Shown here piece after piece: positions 1 to 8,589 of a DNA stretch of 64,000 nucleotides (position 1 is the first letter of the stretch; every line of letters starts with the position of its first letter). The stretch is from Cellulomonas sp. 73-145 (lineage in GTDB: Bacteria; Actinomycetota; Actinomycetes; Actinomycetales; Cellulomonadaceae). The stretch is taken from the NCBI GenBank assembly GCA_001898185.1, contig MKTI01000010.1, forward strand, positions 1 to 64,000, written 5' to 3'. The position numbers and the translations under genes were made by a program. The notes beneath the pieces were generated by a model. It had not been told where the DNA came from. It searched no databases and worked only from the letters and a program-made list of their open reading frames with translations.

Positions 1-790
1 CCTGGCTGTCGTTGACGTTGATGTTGCCGGGCGGCACGAGCCCGTTCTTGACGGCGTCGACCATCCACTGGGCCGCCTTGTAGCCGGCTGAGCCGGGGTC
101 GGTGAACTGAGGCTTGCCCTTGGCGTCGAGGATGGTGCCGCCGAACGCCTGGGTGGTCTCGTACCAGTAGGTCGACAGCCCTTCGGCGGCCGCGAAGGGG
201 ATGTTGAGCGGGTACTGCACGACGCCCTTGTCCTTGATCTGCTTCAGGTCGTTCGTGTAGTCGTCCATGGTCGTCGGCATCGTGGTGATCCCGGCCTTGG
301 CGAACAGGTCGGTGTTGACCGTGGTGACCATGTAGGACGAGTCGTACGGCACGCCGATGACGTGCCCGTCCAGGGTGAAGGACCCCAGCTGCGGCATGTC
401 CGACTTGAGCGCGTTCGCGTCGAGGTACGTCTCGAGCGGCAGGAACCAGCCGAGCTTTCCGAGCTGGCCGGCGCGGGACCAGTCGACGTTCGTCACGTCC
501 GCGAAGTACGTCTTGGCGGTCGCGGCGGCGGAGATCTTGGTCTGCAGGCTGTCCCAGTCGGAGTTGGACCAGGTCACCTTGATGCCCGTGTCCTTGGTGA
601 ACTGGTCGAGCGCCGCCTGCGGAGGCGGGTCCGCGGGGAGCGCGACGTTGATGGTGACGCCGGATGTGGCCGCCGACGCCCCCGTCGCCGCCGTCCCGCC
701 GCTGCCGTTGCTGCATGCGGTGACGAGGAGAGCGACGGCAGCGAGCCCGACAGCTCCCTGCCAGGTCGCGCGTGAACGCCTTGTGATCAT
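1..790 (-). CDS. ABC transporter sugar-binding lipoprotein (partial, 3' end beyond window)
   Basis: This is the N-terminal 263 codons of an extracellular solute-binding protein of family 1, which captures a sugar outside the cell and delivers it to an ABC permease. The ATG at 790 is preceded by AAAGGAGGG at 800-808, a strong ribosome site. The protein starts with a basic stretch (MITRRSR), a hydrophobic segment and the lipobox LVTAC, so it should be exported and lipid-anchored. After a Gly/Ala/Ser-rich linker comes the family pattern of an alternating domain (ITINVALP-like strand, DQFTKDTGIKV, GVPYDSSYMV). The gene is divergent from the DeoR regulator at 1005, and with the glycosidase and kinase downstream of that regulator it suggests one sugar-use locus. 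The permease genes would lie to the left of the window. The substrate cannot be read from sequence. Confidence 0.9.
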   Translation of the reverse strand, partial: MITRRSRATWQGAVGLAAVALLVTACSNGSGGTAATGASAATSGVTINVALPADPPPQAALDQFTKDTGIKVTWSNSDWDSLQTKISAAATAKTYFADVTNVDWSRAGQLGKLGWFLPLETYLDANALKSDMPQLGSFTLDGHVIGVPYDSSYMVTTVNTDLFAKAGITTMPTTMDDYTNDLKQIKDKGVVQYPLNIPFAAAEGLSTYWYETTQAFGGTILDAKGKPQFTDPGSAGYKAAQWMVDAVKNGLVPPGNINVNDSQ

Positions 791-843
791 GGTCCTCGGC
801 CCTCCTTTGGGTCCGGTCCAACGCGCCGTCCGGCGCAGAGTGA

Positions 844-976
844 TCATTTGCGCATCTGCCGTCTCAGAGACCGCATCCGCTGCGCATTTCACGCAGAACC
901 TAGGCTCACTCGCCGCCTGCGTCAACGGGAACGGCTGGGTTGATCACTTCCGCCGCCCAGAACGTTCATTTGCGCA
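844..976. promoter_or_regulatory. Divergent promoter region with two copies of a candidate DeoR operator
   Basis: The intergenic region between the binding protein and the DeoR gene holds an exact 11-base repeat, TCATTTGCGCA, at 844-854 and 966-976. A near copy in the opposite orientation (TTGCGCGAATGA, one mismatch) lies at 1793-1804 before the glycosidase gene. The second copy overlaps TTGCGC (970-975), which sits 17 bases ahead of TAGCCT (993-998), a plausible -35/-10 pair for the regulator gene. The ATG at 1005 follows that -10 by only six bases, so the transcript would be leaderless. Autoregulation by the DeoR protein is inferred. Confidence 0.5.
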
Positions 977-1004
977 ACGAGACTGCGTGTCCTAGCCTGC
1001 CGAC

Positions 1005-1760
1005 ATGCGCAAGAGCGACAGGCTGACCGCGATCCTCGCCCGAGCTTCGGAGACCGGGAGCGTCGACGTGACCGACCTCGCCGAGCGGCTCGGCGTCTCC
1101 GGGGCGACCATCCGGCGGGACCTGCAGACGCTCAGTGCGCAGCACCTCCTGGTGCGGACCCACGGCGGCGCGGTCGCGGGCGACACCGGCCAGGAGCTGT
1201 CGGTCAGGGTCAAGGAGACGCGGAACCAGCCCGAGAAGCGCCGCATCGGTCAGGCCGCGGCCGCGCTCGTCGAGGACGGCGCCGTCGTCGGGCTGACCGG
1301 AGGCACCACCGCAACCGAGCTGGCGCGCGCGCTGGTCGGCCGGCGGGGGATCACCGTGGTGACCAACGCGATCAACATCGCCGCCGAGCTCGCGACGCGG
1401 CCCGAGATCACGCTCGTGGTGATCGGCGGGGTCGCGCGGCCGTCGTTCGAGATGGTCGGTCCGGCCGCCGAGATGATGCTGGACAACTACCACCTCGACA
1501 TCGCGTTCATCGGCGTCGACGGCCTGTCGGCCCAGGACGGCTGCACCACGTACCACGAGATGGAGGCGCAGACCGACCGGAACTTCCTCGAGCGGGCTCG
1601 ACGCTCGGTGGTCATCGCCGACAGCTCGAAGATCGGCCGTGCGACCTTCGCGCGGATCGTGCCCCTGGCGAGGGTCGACGACGTGGTGACCGACCAGGGT
1701 GCAGACCCTGCGCAGCTGCGGGAACTCGCCGAGGCGGGGGTCCGGATCCACACGGTGTAG
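1005..1760 (+). CDS. DeoR/GlpR family transcriptional regulator
   Basis: A 251-residue DeoR-type repressor. Residues about 5-55 form the N-terminal winged helix-turn-helix (VDVTDLAERLGVSGATIRRD), followed by the family signature RTHGGAV. Residues about 75-230 form the DeoRC sugar-phosphate sensing domain, with the GLTGGTTATELA loop expected to bind a phosphosugar and the GVDGLS segment typical of the family. Such proteins repress sugar catabolic genes until a phosphorylated intermediate appears. Here it lies between a sugar-binding protein and a glycosidase-kinase pair, so those are the likely targets. Its start is six bases after a possible -10 box, which suggests a leaderless message. The effector is unknown, and the PfkB kinase product is one candidate. 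Confidence 0.9.
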   Translation: MRKSDRLTAILARASETGSVDVTDLAERLGVSGATIRRDLQTLSAQHLLVRTHGGAVAGDTGQELSVRVKETRNQPEKRRIGQAAAALVEDGAVVGLTGGTTATELARALVGRRGITVVTNAINIAAELATRPEITLVVIGGVARPSFEMVGPAAEMMLDNYHLDIAFIGVDGLSAQDGCTTYHEMEAQTDRNFLERARRSVVIADSSKIGRATFARIVPLARVDDVVTDQGADPAQLRELAEAGVRIHTV

Positions 1761-1792
1761 TTGATCGGTATGTGAGCAGTTCTGCGCGGGTC

Positions 1793-1804
1793 TTGCGCGA
1801 ATGA
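1793..1804. promoter_or_regulatory. Candidate DeoR operator before the glycosidase gene
   Basis: TTGCGCGAATGA here differs by one base from the reverse complement of the motif repeated at 844-854 and 966-976. It lies 26 bases before the glycosidase GTG start, so a bound repressor could block transcription entry. The role is inferred from the repeat only. Confidence 0.35.
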
Positions 1805-1829
1805 GCGCACTGGTGCAGGGTCGTGCCCC

Positions 1830-3140
1830 GTGACCACCATCGCGTTCCTGGGTGCCGGCAGCGTCGTCTTCACCCGTGACCTGCTCACCGACCTCTTCGC
1901 CTACTCCGACCTGCCCGACCTGACCATCCGGCTGCACGACATCGATGCCGAGCGGCTGGAGACTGCCGAGGGCATCGCACGCGCCACGGCGGCCCGGCAG
2001 GGCGTCGCGCCGGCGATCACCGCCCACCTGGACCGGCGCGAGGCGCTGGCCGGTGCGGACTTCGTCGTGAACTCGATCCAGGTCGGAGGGCTCGCGTCGA
2101 CGGTCGTGGACCTCGAGGTGCCCGCGCGGTTCGGGCTCCGGCAGACGATCGGCGACACCGTCGGCATCGGCGGCGTCTTCCGTGCGCTGCGCACCTTCCC
2201 CGTGCTGGCGGCCATCGCGCAGGACGTCCTCGAGGTCTGTCCCGACGCGTGGTTCCTCAACTACACCAACCCCATGGCGATGAACATCGCCTACCTGCAC
2301 GCCGTCGCGCCGACGCTCAAGGCGGTCGGGCTGTGCCACTCCGTGTACTGGACCGTCCGCGGGCTCAGCGACCTGGTCGGCGTGCCGTTCGACGAGGTGA
2401 CGTACCGCAGCGCCGGCGTCAACCACCAGGCCTGGATCCTGCGGTGGGAGCACGCGGGGCAGGACCTGTACCCCCGGCTCGACGAGCGGATCGCCGCGGA
2501 CCCGGAGCTGCGTCGTCGCGTGCGTGTCGACATGTACCGCCACCTCGGGTACTACCCGACGGAGTCGAGCGAGCACTCGGCCGAGTACCTGCCCTGGTAC
2601 ATGCACCACGACAGCGAGATCGAGCGCCTTCGCATCCCGGTGAGCGACTACCTGCAGATCTCCCGGGACAACGTCGCGGAGTACGAGGAGACCCGACGCC
2701 GGCTGCGCGCCGGTGAGGACATCGGGACGCGAGAGCACGAGGCCCAGGAGTACGCCCCGCAGATCATCCACAGCATCGTGACCGGCGCGCCGCGGGACAT
2801 CGTGGTCAACGTGCCGAACGCCGGCCTGATCGAGGGCGTGCCCGCGGCGTTCACCGCCGAGGTGCCCGCGGTCGTCGACGGTCGAGGCATCCACCCGCAG
2901 GCGATGGGTGCGCTGCCCCCGCAGCTCCTCGCCCTCAACGCCGCGTACATCGGCACCGGGACGCTGACGGTCCGTGCCGCGGTCGAGGGGGACCCCCGGC
3001 TCGTCCGGCAGGCCGCGATGGTCGACGCCAACACCTCCGCGAGCCTGACGGTCGACCAGATCTGGGACCTGTGCAACGCGATGGTCGAGGCCCACGGGGA
3101 CCTGCTGCCCGAGCCGCTGCGGGTCCGCATCCTCGCGTAG
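1830..3140 (+). CDS. Family 4 glycoside hydrolase (alpha-galactosidase type)
   Basis: A 436-residue NAD- and metal-dependent glycosidase of family GH4, which cleaves glycosides by an oxidation-elimination route rather than simple hydrolysis. The Rossmann motif GAGS is at residues 8-11. The NYTNPM motif is at about 144-149, Cys169-His170 (LCHSV) and His199 (GVNH) match the family's metal ligands, and the length is typical. The LCHSV form is closest to the MelA-like alpha-galactosidase branch as opposed to the phospho-glycosidase branch, but substrate stereochemistry cannot be fixed by eye. Start is GTG at 1830 with only a weak ribosome site (CAGGG at 1816-1820). The enzyme is cytoplasmic and would act on sugar imported through the divergent ABC system. 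Confidence 0.85.
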   Translation: MTTIAFLGAGSVVFTRDLLTDLFAYSDLPDLTIRLHDIDAERLETAEGIARATAARQGVAPAITAHLDRREALAGADFVVNSIQVGGLASTVVDLEVPARFGLRQTIGDTVGIGGVFRALRTFPVLAAIAQDVLEVCPDAWFLNYTNPMAMNIAYLHAVAPTLKAVGLCHSVYWTVRGLSDLVGVPFDEVTYRSAGVNHQAWILRWEHAGQDLYPRLDERIAADPELRRRVRVDMYRHLGYYPTESSEHSAEYLPWYMHHDSEIERLRIPVSDYLQISRDNVAEYEETRRRLRAGEDIGTREHEAQEYAPQIIHSIVTGAPRDIVVNVPNAGLIEGVPAAFTAEVPAVVDGRGIHPQAMGALPPQLLALNAAYIGTGTLTVRAAVEGDPRLVRQAAMVDANTSASLTVDQIWDLCNAMVEAHGDLLPEPLRVRILA

Positions 3141-3161
3141 CCACGTCCGTCCGGTCGATGA

Positions 3162-3183
3162 GGAGCGGGACCCGGCCCGCTCC
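3162..3183 (+). terminator. Short hairpin between glycosidase and kinase
   Basis: GGAGCGGG (3162-3169) pairs with CCCGCTCC (3176-3183) across a six-base loop. There is no T-run, so it may be a weak terminator or a processing hairpin that separates the two genes' expression. Confidence 0.3.
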
Positions 3184-3209
3184 CGCCATGCACGGAGGAG
3201 GGCACTGCG

Positions 3210-4199
3210 ATGCCGAAGCTGCTGTGCATCGGCGAGATCCTCGTCGAGATGGTCGCTGCTGACGTGGACCAGTCCTGGCTCGAGCCGGCGACGTGGCACG
3301 GTCCGTTCCCGTCGGGTGCACCGGCGATCCTCGCCGACCAGGCAGCGCTGTGCGGTGCCACGGTGGACCTCGTCGGCAGTGTCGGCGCCGATCCCTTCGG
3401 CGAGGCGTGCCTCGCCCGCCTGCGCAGGTCCGGGGTCGGGCTCGAGCACGTGCGCGTCGACGACACCGGCACCACCGGCGTCGCCTTCGTGCGCTACAGC
3501 GCCTCGGGGGCCCGCTCGTTCGTGTTCCACCTGCCGGAGACGGCGTCCGGTCGCTTCCGGCTCGACGACCCGGCCACCGCGCTCGCCGACGTCGGGCTCG
3601 TGCACGTCATGGGGAGCACCGCGTTCAGCGCGGACGCCGTCGCGGCGATCGGTCGGTTCGTCGACGACGCGTCGGCGCGGGGCGTGCCGGTCTCCTTCGA
3701 CCCGAACCTCCGGCCGGAGATGCTGCGGCGCCCTGAGCACGTCGCGGAGCTGCGCCGCATCCTCCTCGGTGCCCGCGTGGTCCTCGCCAGCGAGGGCGAG
3801 CTTCCGGCCCTGCTGGGCGACGCCTCCGACGCCGCGTGCGCAGCTCGGCTGCTCGGGGGCGCGGCGCAGGTCGTCGTCGTCAAGCGTGGTGCAGCCGGCG
3901 CGAGCCTCTTCGAGCCGGGTCGTCCGGAGGCTCGCGAGCCCGGCGTCGCGGTCCACGAGGTCGACCCGACCGGTGCGGGGGACTGCTTCGGCGGCACGTT
4001 CCTGGCGCTGTACCTGTCAGGCACCGATCCGACGACGGCGCTGCGCTACGCCAACCTCGCGGCCGGGCTGTCCGTCACCCAGCGGGGCCCGATGTCCGGC
4101 AACAGGTCCCTGGCGGACCTCGAGGCGGCCCTGCGGTCTCCTGCCCCGGGCTCGGGGCGTCCGTCTCAGTCGGCCGGCCCGAGCAGCGGCGCGTTGTAG
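3210..4199 (+). CDS. PfkB family sugar kinase
   Basis: A 329-residue ribokinase-like kinase that transfers phosphate from ATP to a sugar or sugar acid. The N-terminal GEILVEM segment, the FDPNLRPE motif at about 163-170 and the C-terminal signature DPTGAGD (252-258, with Asp258 as the expected catalytic base) are all present. FDPNLRPE is common in 2-keto-3-deoxygluconate and fructose kinases, so those are the best guesses. The start is set by a strong GGAGGAGGG ribosome site about 8 bases ahead. It probably phosphorylates the sugar released by the preceding glycosidase. The last 34 bases overlap the convergent phosphatase gene, and the C-terminal tail is Ser/Pro/Gly-rich and probably disordered. 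Confidence 0.85.
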   Translation: MPKLLCIGEILVEMVAADVDQSWLEPATWHGPFPSGAPAILADQAALCGATVDLVGSVGADPFGEACLARLRRSGVGLEHVRVDDTGTTGVAFVRYSASGARSFVFHLPETASGRFRLDDPATALADVGLVHVMGSTAFSADAVAAIGRFVDDASARGVPVSFDPNLRPEMLRRPEHVAELRRILLGARVVLASEGELPALLGDASDAACAARLLGGAAQVVVVKRGAAGASLFEPGRPEAREPGVAVHEVDPTGAGDCFGGTFLALYLSGTDPTTALRYANLAAGLSVTQRGPMSGNRSLADLEAALRSPAPGSGRPSQSAGPSSGAL

Positions 4200-4786
4200 C
4201 GAAACAGGCCGGCGGTCCCGTCGGGACGGACGTCCAGCTCCGTCACCGTGGCCGGGTCGAGCCGGGGGAGCGCACGCCGGTAGTCCCGCAAGGGGATGCC
4301 CAGGGCGACGCACAGGACGAGCCGGAGGACGCTGCTGTGCGCCACCACCAGGGGGGCGCCGGCCTCGTCCCGCGCGACGACGTCCCGCAGCGCGGCGAGG
4401 CCCCGTGCCGCGACCTGTGCCGGAGGTTCGGCGCGCGGCCACGGGTTCGCGACCGGGTCGGCCTCGTACGCGGCGAGAGCCTCCGGCTCGGACACCCGCA
4501 GGTCCTCGAGAGAGCGGCCCTCCGCGATGCCGTAGTGCGGCTCTCGCAGCCGCGGGTCGACGAGAGCGGCCAGCCCGGTGCTCGTCGTCACCGCCTCGGC
4601 CGTCGCTCTCGCCCGTCCCAGGTCCGAGCACACCAGGGACGTGAAGCCCCTCCCGGCCGCCCAGGCGCCGAGCACGGCCGCCTGCGCTCGGCCCACGTCG
4701 TCGAGCGCCACATCGGTGTCGCCCGCGTACCGGGTCGGTTCGGTCCAGGCGGTGCGGCCGTGCCGCACCAGGGTCACGACGGTCAT
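4166..4786 (-). CDS. Histidine phosphatase family protein (phosphoglycerate mutase-like)
   Basis: A 206-residue member of the histidine phosphatase superfamily. The catalytic LVRHGRT motif is at residues 6-12 (phosphorylated His about 8). A downstream Glu in the LREPHYGIAEG segment and the second His in VVAHSSVLR complete the active site. Proteins of this kind remove phosphate from small metabolites, and the exact substrate is unknown. The ATG at 4786 is the first available start. The gene is convergent with the sugar kinase and shares 34 bases with it. Confidence 0.85.
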   Translation of the reverse strand: MTVVTLVRHGRTAWTEPTRYAGDTDVALDDVGRAQAAVLGAWAAGRGFTSLVCSDLGRARATAEAVTTSTGLAALVDPRLREPHYGIAEGRSLEDLRVSEPEALAAYEADPVANPWPRAEPPAQVAARGLAALRDVVARDEAGAPLVVAHSSVLRLVLCVALGIPLRDYRRALPRLDPATVTELDVRPDGTAGLFRYNAPLLGPAD

Positions 4787-4867
4787 AGGGCTCGCCTCTC
4801 GTGTCGATGACGCGTCGGGTCGTCGGGCTCGACCAGCCCGCCGCCCACCGGGCCACCCACGCGTGCG

Positions 4868-4884
4868 GTCCGCCCCGGGCGGAC
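4868..4884 (-). terminator. Hairpin after the P-type ATPase gene
   Basis: GTCCGCCC and GGGCGGAC form a perfect tight hairpin. A second inverted pair (GCCTGGCG at 4885-4892 and CGCCAGGC at 4907-4914) overlaps the ATPase stop codon. Together they may end the minus-strand operon, although no T-run follows. Confidence 0.4.
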
Positions 4885-4901
4885 GCCTGGCGACGATGGT
4901 G

Positions 4902-7646
4902 TCACGCGCCAGGCCCGCTCCGAGCCTGCCCGGCCCTCGTCGGCGTCGGTCGAGGGGCCGGACCGACGGGGCGGCGCGCGAACCGGGCGGCGCGCCGGCG
5001 CACGCGGTGCGGCCTGGTGGCCGGGACGGCGGTCGGCGTCGGGGCGGGCGCGGTCCCGTAGAACACGCGCTTGCCGAGCTCGATCAGGACGAGGTACGCC
5101 ACGACCATGAGCGCCAGCGCGCCGAAGAACGCCGGGGGCAGCGGCCGGAAGCCGAGCAGGTCCGCCACCGGGAGCACCGGCAGCAGAGCGCCCACGGCCA
5201 CGGCGCCGAGCGCGGCGAGGGTCAACGGCATGCTCGGGTGGCTGCGCACGAACGGCACACGCCTGGTGCGGATCGCGAAGATGATCAGGGTCTGCGTGGC
5301 CAGGGACTCCACGAACCAGCCGGTACGGAACTCCGGTGCGCCGGCGTGGAACACGCGCAGCATGACCGCGAACGTCAGGAAGTCGAACACCGAGCTCACC
5401 GGTCCGAAGACCAGCATGAACCGGCGGATGAACCCGATGTCCCAGTGCGACGGTCGGTGCAGCTGCTCGGGGTCGACGGTGTCGGTGGGGATCGCCAGCT
5501 GGCTGGTGTCGTAGAGCAGGTTGTTGAGCAGGATCTGCGACGGCAGCATCGGCAGGAACGGCAGGAACAGGGATGCGCCGGCAGCGCTGACCATGTTGCC
5601 GAAGTTCGACGACGTGCCCATCAGCACGTACTTGAGGGTGTTGGCGAAGATCCGCCGGCCCTCGGCGACGCCGTCGGCGAGCACGTGCAGGTCCTTGCGC
5701 AGCAGGATGACGTCGGCGGCGTCCTTCGCTACGTCGGCGGCGCTGTCCACCGAGATGCCGACGTCGGCCGCGTGCAGCGCGAGGGCGTCGTTCACGCCGT
5801 CGCCGAGGAACGCGACCCCGCCGGCCGTGTGGCGCCGCACCCGCACGATGCGGGCCTTCTGCTCCGGGCTGACGCGGGCGAAGACCGTCGTGCCGGCGAT
5901 GGCGGCCGCGAGCTGCTGGTCGTCGAGACCGTCGATGTCGGGGCCGGTCAGCGCCGAGCCGGTCGAACCGGCGTGGAGCAGCCCGAGCTCCTCGCACACC
6001 CGCACGGCCACCTGGGCGTTGTCGCCCGTCACCACCTTGACGTCGATCCCGAGGTCGGCCAGGCGCTGCAGCGCTGGTGCGGCGTCGGGCTTGGGCGGGT
6101 CCAGGAACACCAGCAGCCCCTGCAGCTGGAGATCGCGCTCGTCCTCGGCGGTGGGTCGCGCCGCCGTGGTGGGCCGCGTCGCGACCGCGACGACACGGTT
6201 GCCCGCAGCGAACTCGCGCTGCAGGGCCTTGGTGGCGGCTTGCGGGGCGTCCACGCAGCGGGCCAGCACGGCCTCCGGCGCGCCCTTGGTCACCAGGGTG
6301 CACGCACCCTCCGGGTTGCGGACCACCACGGAGACCATGCGTCGGTCGTGGTCGAACCCGAGCACCCCCACTCGTTGGTAGCCGCTGACCGCGGAGCGTT
6401 CGCGATCCGCGGCGGGGGAGGACCACAGCGCGTCGTCCAGTGCGTTGCCGCCCAGCGCGCCTGTCTGCGCGCCGGGCTGCGTCTCCGTGCACAGCAGGCC
6501 CCACCGCAGCACCTCGCCGTGCCCGCCGCTCCCGGGAGGACCGGCGGGAACCGTGCGCATGAACTGGGTGCGGCCCAGGGTCAGGGTGCCGGTCTTGTCG
6601 GTGAACACCACGTCGACGTCGCCGAGGTCCTCGATGCAGACGAGCCGCTTGACCAGCACCTCCAGACGGCGCATCCGCCGGGAGCCCGCGGCCAGGCTGG
6701 TCGACACCACCGCGGGCAGCAGCTGCGGGGTGATCCCCACGGCGATCGCGAGCGAGAACAGCAAGGCATCCAGCAGCGGACGCGCCAGCACGACGTTGAT
6801 CACGAAGATCGCCCCGGTCAACGACCCGGCGACGTAGACCAGGAGCTGGGAGAACCTGCGCAGCCCGACGGTGAAGGCGGTGTCCGGCTCACGGGTGCTC
6901 AGGCCCGCCGCGACCTGGCCGAAGACGGTGGCCGCGCCAGTGGCGACCACCAGCCCCCGGCCCGAACCGGCATGGACCACCGTCCCCATCAGGGCGCACC
7001 CGGACAGCTCCGCCAACGCGGTGCCGGGCGGGACCGCGTCCACTGCCTTGGCGACCGCCAACGACTCGCCGGTGAGGACGGACTCGTCACACTCCAGACC
7101 ATCCACGGACAGCAGCCGCAAGTCCGCCGCCACCACGTCACCCATCCGCAGGTGCACGACGTCACCGGGAACCAGGTCGGTCACGTCGACGGGGGCCAGA
7201 TGCCCGTCACGGACGACCACCGCCCCGTGGCGGACCTGGGAGTGCAGCCGCTCAGCAGCTCGCTCCGCGCGGTACTCGTTGACCAGGCCGAGGCCCACGG
7301 ACATCGCGACGATCACGCCGATGATCACCGCGTCCGAGCGCTCCCCGACGAAGTACGACGCCACCGCCGCCGTGACGAGCAGGGCCAGCAGCGGAGAGCG
7401 GACCTGGTGCCACAGCACCTCGAGCAGTCCGACCGGTCGTACGGCCACGAGGTTCGGCCCGTTCACCGCCCGTCGAGCGGCCACCTCAGCCGACGACAGA
7501 CCCAGTGCCGCATCCGTCCCCAACCGGGCCAGCAGATCCGGGCCGGGAATCGAGGCGGCGACCTGGACCGACATCGAGCGAACGATGCCCGCAGACGTCG
7601 ACGTGGAGGATCGAGTCCGCTGGTCGAGGCGCCGGGCTGCAGTCAC
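4902..7646 (-). CDS. P-type ATPase, magnesium-transporter type (MgtA/B-like)
   Basis: A 914-residue cation pump of the plasma membrane. It has an N-terminal cation-ATPase domain, the actuator motif LTGES, the membrane motif GITPQLLP, and the phosphorylation motif DKTGTL in the KRLVCIEDLGDVDVVFTDK context typical of type IIIB Mg pumps. The hinge motif GDGVND is followed by a C-terminal block of membrane helices. The GTG start at 7646 overlaps the stop of the preceding universal stress gene (GTGA at 7643-7646), so translation is coupled. An internal ATG 24 codons in is an alternative start. The C-terminal 40 residues are Arg/Pro/Ala-rich and unusual for the family. Mg2+ or Ni2+ import is expected from the family; the pairing with two stress proteins suggests a dormancy or stress role. 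Confidence 0.88.
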   Translation of the reverse strand: MTAARRLDQRTRSSTSTSAGIVRSMSVQVAASIPGPDLLARLGTDAALGLSSAEVAARRAVNGPNLVAVRPVGLLEVLWHQVRSPLLALLVTAAVASYFVGERSDAVIIGVIVAMSVGLGLVNEYRAERAAERLHSQVRHGAVVVRDGHLAPVDVTDLVPGDVVHLRMGDVVAADLRLLSVDGLECDESVLTGESLAVAKAVDAVPPGTALAELSGCALMGTVVHAGSGRGLVVATGAATVFGQVAAGLSTREPDTAFTVGLRRFSQLLVYVAGSLTGAIFVINVVLARPLLDALLFSLAIAVGITPQLLPAVVSTSLAAGSRRMRRLEVLVKRLVCIEDLGDVDVVFTDKTGTLTLGRTQFMRTVPAGPPGSGGHGEVLRWGLLCTETQPGAQTGALGGNALDDALWSSPAADRERSAVSGYQRVGVLGFDHDRRMVSVVVRNPEGACTLVTKGAPEAVLARCVDAPQAATKALQREFAAGNRVVAVATRPTTAARPTAEDERDLQLQGLLVFLDPPKPDAAPALQRLADLGIDVKVVTGDNAQVAVRVCEELGLLHAGSTGSALTGPDIDGLDDQQLAAAIAGTTVFARVSPEQKARIVRVRRHTAGGVAFLGDGVNDALALHAADVGISVDSAADVAKDAADVILLRKDLHVLADGVAEGRRIFANTLKYVLMGTSSNFGNMVSAAGASLFLPFLPMLPSQILLNNLLYDTSQLAIPTDTVDPEQLHRPSHWDIGFIRRFMLVFGPVSSVFDFLTFAVMLRVFHAGAPEFRTGWFVESLATQTLIIFAIRTRRVPFVRSHPSMPLTLAALGAVAVGALLPVLPVADLLGFRPLPPAFFGALALMVVAYLVLIELGKRVFYGTAPAPTPTAVPATRPHRVRRRAARFARRPVGPAPRPTPTRAGQARSGPGA

Positions 7647-8098
7647 GACTCGAGCGCCTCGTGGACCACGACGACCGGACAGCGCGCGTGGGCCACGACG
7701 TGCTCAGAGACCGATCCGAGCAGCAGCCCGGCGAAACCCCCGCGGCCGCGGCTGCCGACCACCACCAGTGCGGCACTGCTCGACGCCTCGACCAGCACGG
7801 CCGCGGCGTTGCCTTCTCTCACCATCTGGGTCAACGGCACCCCGGTACGCCCCGCGGTGACCTCCTTGACGGTGGCGGTCAGTGTGTCAGCGGCGTCGCC
7901 CGCCCAGTCGGACAGATCCGGAGCCACCCAGCCGAAGGTCGTCGGGTACTCCCAGCACGTGATCGCCCGCACGGGCTGACCGGTCAGCGCGCTCTGCGTC
8001 AACGCCCAGCGCAGCGCAGCCTTCGATGGGGCTGACCCGTCCACCCCCACGACGATTCGGCCCGCAGCAGACGTGCTCGGCACCGCAGCGGCGTTCAC
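7643..8098 (-). CDS. Universal stress protein (UspA family), second copy
   Basis: A 151-residue single-domain UspA protein. The N-terminal GRIVVGVDGS strand-loop and the C-terminal ATP-binding pattern G-x2-G-x9-G-S (GSRGRGGFAGLLLGS) are intact, so it probably binds ATP and dimerises. Start GTG at 8098 overlaps the stop of the upstream paralogue by GTGA, and its own stop overlaps the start of the ATPase in the same way. All three should be made in fixed order from one message. USP proteins serve survival under stress; the partner is unknown. Confidence 0.9.
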   Translation of the reverse strand: MNAAAVPSTSAAGRIVVGVDGSAPSKAALRWALTQSALTGQPVRAITCWEYPTTFGWVAPDLSDWAGDAADTLTATVKEVTAGRTGVPLTQMVREGNAAAVLVEASSSAALVVVGSRGRGGFAGLLLGSVSEHVVAHARCPVVVVHEALES

Positions 8099-8589
8099 GC
8101 CTCAGCCTCGGCGTCCGACGGCACCGACGCCGGCTTGCTCTGCCCGTCCGACCCGTGCACGACAACCACCGGGCACGGAGAGTGCGTGACGACGTGCTGG
8201 CTGACCGACCCCAGGAGCAGGCCTCGGAACCCACCGTGACCCCGGCCGCCGATCACCAGCAAGGCGGCGTCGCTCGCGGCGTCCAGCAGTACCTCGGCCG
8301 CGTGGCCGCGCGCCACACGGGTCGTCACCTGCACATCGGTGGCGCCGGCGAGGATCTCGTGCGTGCTCTGCTTGAGCACCGACGCGCAGTGCTCGTCCCA
8401 GTCCGGCACGTCCCAGTTCGCGCCGTACGTGACGGGGTAGTCCCACGACATGATCGCCGTCACCGGCTGCCCGGTCAGCCGGGCCTGAGCGACCGCCCAG
8501 CGCAGGGCCTCCTTCGAACCACGCGACCCGTCGACCCCGACGACGATCCGTCCCGCACCCGCAGTGCCAGGGACGCTCAAGCTGCTCAC
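8095..8589 (-). CDS. Universal stress protein (UspA family), first gene of operon
   Basis: A 164-residue UspA protein with GRIVVGVDGS near the N-terminus and the nucleotide-binding pattern GGRGHGGFRGLLLGS near the C-terminus. The open frame runs further upstream, but GTG at 8589 is chosen because a GGAGGGAA ribosome site lies just ahead and homology begins there. A Ser/Glu/Ala-rich tail follows the domain. It is closely similar to the next gene, which implies a tandem duplication. Together with the P-type ATPase it forms a three-gene operon. Confidence 0.88.
   Translation of the reverse strand: MSSLSVPGTAGAGRIVVGVDGSRGSKEALRWAVAQARLTGQPVTAIMSWDYPVTYGANWDVPDWDEHCASVLKQSTHEILAGATDVQVTTRVARGHAAEVLLDAASDAALLVIGGRGHGGFRGLLLGSVSQHVVTHSPCPVVVVHGSDGQSKPASVPSDAEAEA

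Noticed and set aside
966..3956. Very long minus-strand open frame (996 codons) across the DeoR, glycosidase and kinase genes
   Set aside because: It lies antisense to three clear gene families and has Arg/Asp/Gly-rich non-family translation. Long shadow frames are normal at this GC content.
4885..4914. Inverted pair at the ATPase stop as a regulatory RNA
   Set aside because: Arms are short and overlap the stop codon; simplest reading is part of a terminator region.
4578..7979. 1133-codon plus-strand frame antisense to the P-type ATPase
   Set aside because: The minus strand holds an unmistakable P-type ATPase with all motifs; the plus frame has none.
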